Of a stretch of DNA of 64,000 bases, positions 61,710 through 64,000 are shown in pieces. Source of the DNA: SIG440 sp045532055 (lineage in GTDB: Bacteria > Bacillota > Clostridia > Monoglobales > Monoglobaceae); contig JAZSFF010000031.1 of the NCBI GenBank assembly GCA_045532055.1, positions 4,158 through 68,157 of the forward strand. The letters run 5' to 3'. Below the pieces are notes generated by a model. It ran no database searches. It saw nothing but the letters and a program-made list of their open reading frames with translations, and was not told the DNA's origin. Numbering within the stretch: position 1 is the stretch's first letter; every line of letters starts with the position of its first letter. Position numbers and translations under genes: made by a program.

Positions 61710-62878
61710 GTGAAAATGTTAGTCCATGGGGAATCCTCACTGGAATCCGTCCTGTAAAGATTGCAAGCAAACTGATAAAATCCGGGAAATCTCCGGTTGA
61801 AACAGTAGAATATTTTGTTAATGAGTTGGGGACAACGCAGGAAAAAGCAGAACTGGCAGTAAAAGTTGCCATGGTTGAGATGCCTGTTATTGATGCTATG
61901 AATCCCAAGGGAATCAGTATCTATATTGGCATACCCTTTTGCCCCACAAGATGCCTTTATTGTTCTTTTGTTAGCAACAGTGTGGCAAGCAGTGCAAAAC
62001 TTATTCCTGAATACCTGCAATGCTTGAAAAAGGAAATTGCATATACCGCTGATATAATAAGACAGAACAAAAATGTAATTGAAAGTGTCTACATAGGTGG
62101 GGGAACACCCACAACCTTGAGTGCTGACCAGCTTGATTTTTTGTTTGAAACTATTTTTTCAGAGTTTGATTTGTCAAAGAACAAAGAGTTCACAGTGGAG
62201 GCTGGCAGACCGGATACGATAAATGCTGAAAAACTTAAAACAATAAAGAATCACAATATTGACCGAATAAGCATAAATCCTCAATCCATGAATGAGGAAA
62301 CATTGAGAATTATTGGTCGCAACCATACACCTGACGAAATAAGAAAGGCCGTATATCTGGCAAGAGATTGTGGTATTGACTGCATAAATATGGATATAAT
62401 TGCAGGACTGCCGGGTGAGACTGTTGATATGTTCAAGTATACGGTGGAAGAGGTTGAAAAACTAAATCCGGAAAATACAACAGTCCATACAATGAGCATA
62501 AAACGATCCTCGAAACTCAACGAAACATTGTCGGACTATGATTTAACCAAAGGTGAACATGTTTCTGAGATGGTGGATTTTGCAATGAAAATGGTATCAT
62601 CAAATGGCAAAAACCCATATTATCTCTACAGACAAAAAAATATGCTTGGCAACCTTGAAAATGTTGGTTATGCAAAGCCCGGCACAGAAAGTCTTTATAA
62701 CATTTACATAATGGAGGAAGTTCAGACAATAATTTCTCTTGGTTGTGGCGGTGTTACCAAAACTGTTGACCGTGATACTGACAGGATAGAACGTATTTTC
62801 AATGTAAAAGAACCCAAAGATTATATTGAACGAATAGATGAAATGTTGCACCGAAAAGATGTGCTTTTGCAGAAATAA
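61706..62878 (+). CDS. hemZ: HemZ-like coproporphyrinogen III dehydrogenase (radical SAM), short form
   Basis: This 390-residue radical SAM protein matches HemZ: WGILTGIRPVKIASKLI, then the 4Fe-4S motif PFCPTRCLYCSF (CxxxCxxC), VYIGGGTPTTL, NPQSMNEETLRIIGRNHTP and AGLPGETVDMF. Bacillus HemZ is about 500 residues; the ~110-residue N-terminal part is missing because the frame starts in the 4-bp overlap with the hydrolase gene. Whether the short form is active is unknown; it may function in another radical reaction. Confidence 0.88.
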   Translation: MSENVSPWGILTGIRPVKIASKLIKSGKSPVETVEYFVNELGTTQEKAELAVKVAMVEMPVIDAMNPKGISIYIGIPFCPTRCLYCSFVSNSVASSAKLIPEYLQCLKKEIAYTADIIRQNKNVIESVYIGGGTPTTLSADQLDFLFETIFSEFDLSKNKEFTVEAGRPDTINAEKLKTIKNHNIDRISINPQSMNEETLRIIGRNHTPDEIRKAVYLARDCGIDCINMDIIAGLPGETVDMFKYTVEEVEKLNPENTTVHTMSIKRSSKLNETLSDYDLTKGEHVSEMVDFAMKMVSSNGKNPYYLYRQKNMLGNLENVGYAKPGTESLYNIYIMEEVQTIISLGCGGVTKTVDRDTDRIERIFNVKEPKDYIERIDEMLHRKDVLLQK

Positions 62879-62915
62879 TGATTTATGAATGTCTTAAAGA
62901 AAGTAGTTGTAAATC

Positions 62916-62944
62916 TTGACACAAAAGCAATAATGTGGTATTCT
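62916..62944 (+). promoter_or_regulatory. Sigma-A promoter of the secreted repeat protein
   Basis: TTGACA (62916-62921), 17-bp spacer, TATTCT (62939-62944), 73 bases before the ATG. Confidence 0.7.
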
Positions 62945-63016
62945 AAAAACAATAAGTATAAAGAAAACTTTGCAGTCTGGACATGCAGATTGCATCAATC
63001 AAGGAGGAATGTATAA

Positions 63017-64000
63017 ATGAAACGTACAGTATTATCATTGATTCTGGTCGTTGCTATGATTTGCAGCTGTACCTTTGGCGTTAGTGCCGCTAAGATTACT
63101 GACCTTTCACAATTAACCATGTTTTTGCCCGAATATGTACTTGTTCGCGGTGATATCCAAGTTGGTGTAAATGGAAGTTATTATGATTCTGTAGAGGTAG
63201 CGGTGAACTCAGCTTTTTCTGCAAAAGCAACTATTGATATGAAACCTGTTAAGGATGCAGTTGCGAATGTATATGATGCGTTAGAAACAGTTGCTCTAAA
63301 AAACGAACTTGATACAAAATCTGTATATGGAAAATTTGATATTACAGTTAATTTTGGTTCTGGAATAAATGCGTTACCTGATGTAGCTACAGCAGGTAGT
63401 CTTAGCGGATTTTTGTTTGGTGGAAGTTCAACCTCTGAAATTTTTGAGGAAGTTGCAGTAACTAGAAGTGTATCAGGTAATACTGTAGTAATAGAAATTA
63501 AAGTTAAAGATGGCGTGAAAGCAGAAGATCTTGAAAATTTACCAAACATAATCACGCTCGAATGTCCCGGTCTTACAACCTTTGCAGGAACAGTCATAAG
63601 CGGAACCGTGAGTGGTTATACTCACATCGGTGGCACAAGTGATGCCGACCACGATTTCAACAATGGATATCTTGGAACGATAAATTATAAATTTATAGAC
63701 AAAGCTGCTACAGATGATGAGATAGCTAATGATAGTGCTGCAATAAAAGATGCTATCGTAACCATAGGAACAGGTGGCGGCGGTAACGGCGGCTCTGGCG
63801 GAGGCGGCGGTGCAGAAACACCTAAGTTTACAGTAAAATACGAATCTAATGGCGGAACTGTATTTGAAAATGAAACATATAACAAGGGCAAGTTCCTTAA
63901 ACTTGACAAAGTTCCCGAAAGAGAAGGTTACATCTTTGAGGGCTGGTATTCGGACGAAACTTTAACAAATAAAGTTACTTCTGTGACTATTGGTGCTGAT
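63017..64000 (+). CDS. Secreted protein with InlB-type repeat (3' end outside window)
   Basis: ATG 63017 with a perfect AAGGAGG site nine bases upstream opens a frame that is still open at the window edge (328 codons visible). A signal peptide (MKRTVLSLILVVAMICSC...GVSAA) leads to a ~225-residue beta-rich region I do not recognise, a Gly-rich linker (about residues 254-266), and then a repeat of the InlB B-repeat/Listeria-Bacteroides type (KYESNGGTVFENETYN, GYIFEGWYSDETLTNKV). Further repeats and S-layer or sorting signals may lie beyond the edge. Probably an extracellular or surface protein. Confidence 0.85.
   Translation, partial: MKRTVLSLILVVAMICSCTFGVSAAKITDLSQLTMFLPEYVLVRGDIQVGVNGSYYDSVEVAVNSAFSAKATIDMKPVKDAVANVYDALETVALKNELDTKSVYGKFDITVNFGSGINALPDVATAGSLSGFLFGGSSTSEIFEEVAVTRSVSGNTVVIEIKVKDGVKAEDLENLPNIITLECPGLTTFAGTVISGTVSGYTHIGGTSDADHDFNNGYLGTINYKFIDKAATDDEIANDSAAIKDAIVTIGTGGGGNGGSGGGGGAETPKFTVKYESNGGTVFENETYNKGKFLKLDKVPEREGYIFEGWYSDETLTNKVTSVTIGAD

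Noticed and set aside
1..64000. CRISPR arrays, insertion sequences, rRNA or tRNA genes
   Set aside because: No regularly spaced repeats, no transposase with inverted ends, and no RNA signatures other than the SRP RNA and the riboswitch were seen by eye.

Overview
The window is a 64 kb chromosomal stretch from a low-GC, spore-forming member of the Clostridia (Bacillota). Supporting genes are spo0A, spoIVB, spoIIM, a contiguous sigK, a ylmC/ymxH-type gene, murT-gatD, rbgA, mutS2, the mreBCD block, and a large SRP RNA with an Alu domain upstream of dnaX. I cannot name a genus. Most of the DNA is core chromosome. There are no rRNA genes and no CRISPR, and I saw no tRNA. Most regulatory sites are well-spaced TTGACA/TATAAT-like promoters and Rho-independent terminators.

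Layout. 1-5.6 kb: the end of an AraC-type regulator, spoIVB and an Asn-rich micro-ORF on the minus strand, a GerQ-like protein, murT-gatD and spo0A. 5.6-7.8 kb: a LysR regulator divergent from a CofE-like ligase. 7.9-20 kb: a diguanylate cyclase, then a c-di-GMP-I riboswitch with a terminator, then a seven-gene operon (VTC domain, DUF4956, CotH kinase, membrane-anchored glycoside hydrolase, HEAT protein, processive GT2, EAL phosphodiesterase). I read this as a c-di-GMP-gated surface-polysaccharide system carrying its own phosphodiesterase. 20-26.2 kb: an RNA methyltransferase, SRP RNA, dnaX-ybaB (no recR), a SulP transporter and a HIRAN-TPR protein.

26.2-28.5 kb is the most striking region. 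A large serine recombinase, preceded by a translationally coupled 55-aa ORF with a hairpin-masked ribosome site, ends 3 bp from a sigG gene cut off inside region 2.4, just after the conserved PMIV. About 100 codons of forespore sigma factor G remain open and typical, with a sigma-G/F-like promoter and a ribosome site upstream. The other half of sigG is nowhere in the window. This could be one end of a skin-like intervening element, a recombinase-driven rearrangement, a fresh pseudogene, or an assembly join.

28.5-64 kb is mostly ordinary: ylmC, pncB, a GH20 hexosaminidase, prs, rluB, a flavoprotein, a Nudix hydrolase, zapA, U32 peptidase, NusG-II/Gx transporter, maf, mreBCD-PBP2, minD (no minC or minE beside it), mgsA, rplS, lepB, rbgA, rnhB, yraN, a dipeptidase, an aminotransferase, proC, spoIIM, xerD, sigK, mutS2, recJ, relA, an MBL hydrolase, a short hemZ, and the start of a secreted protein with an InlB-type repeat running off the right edge.
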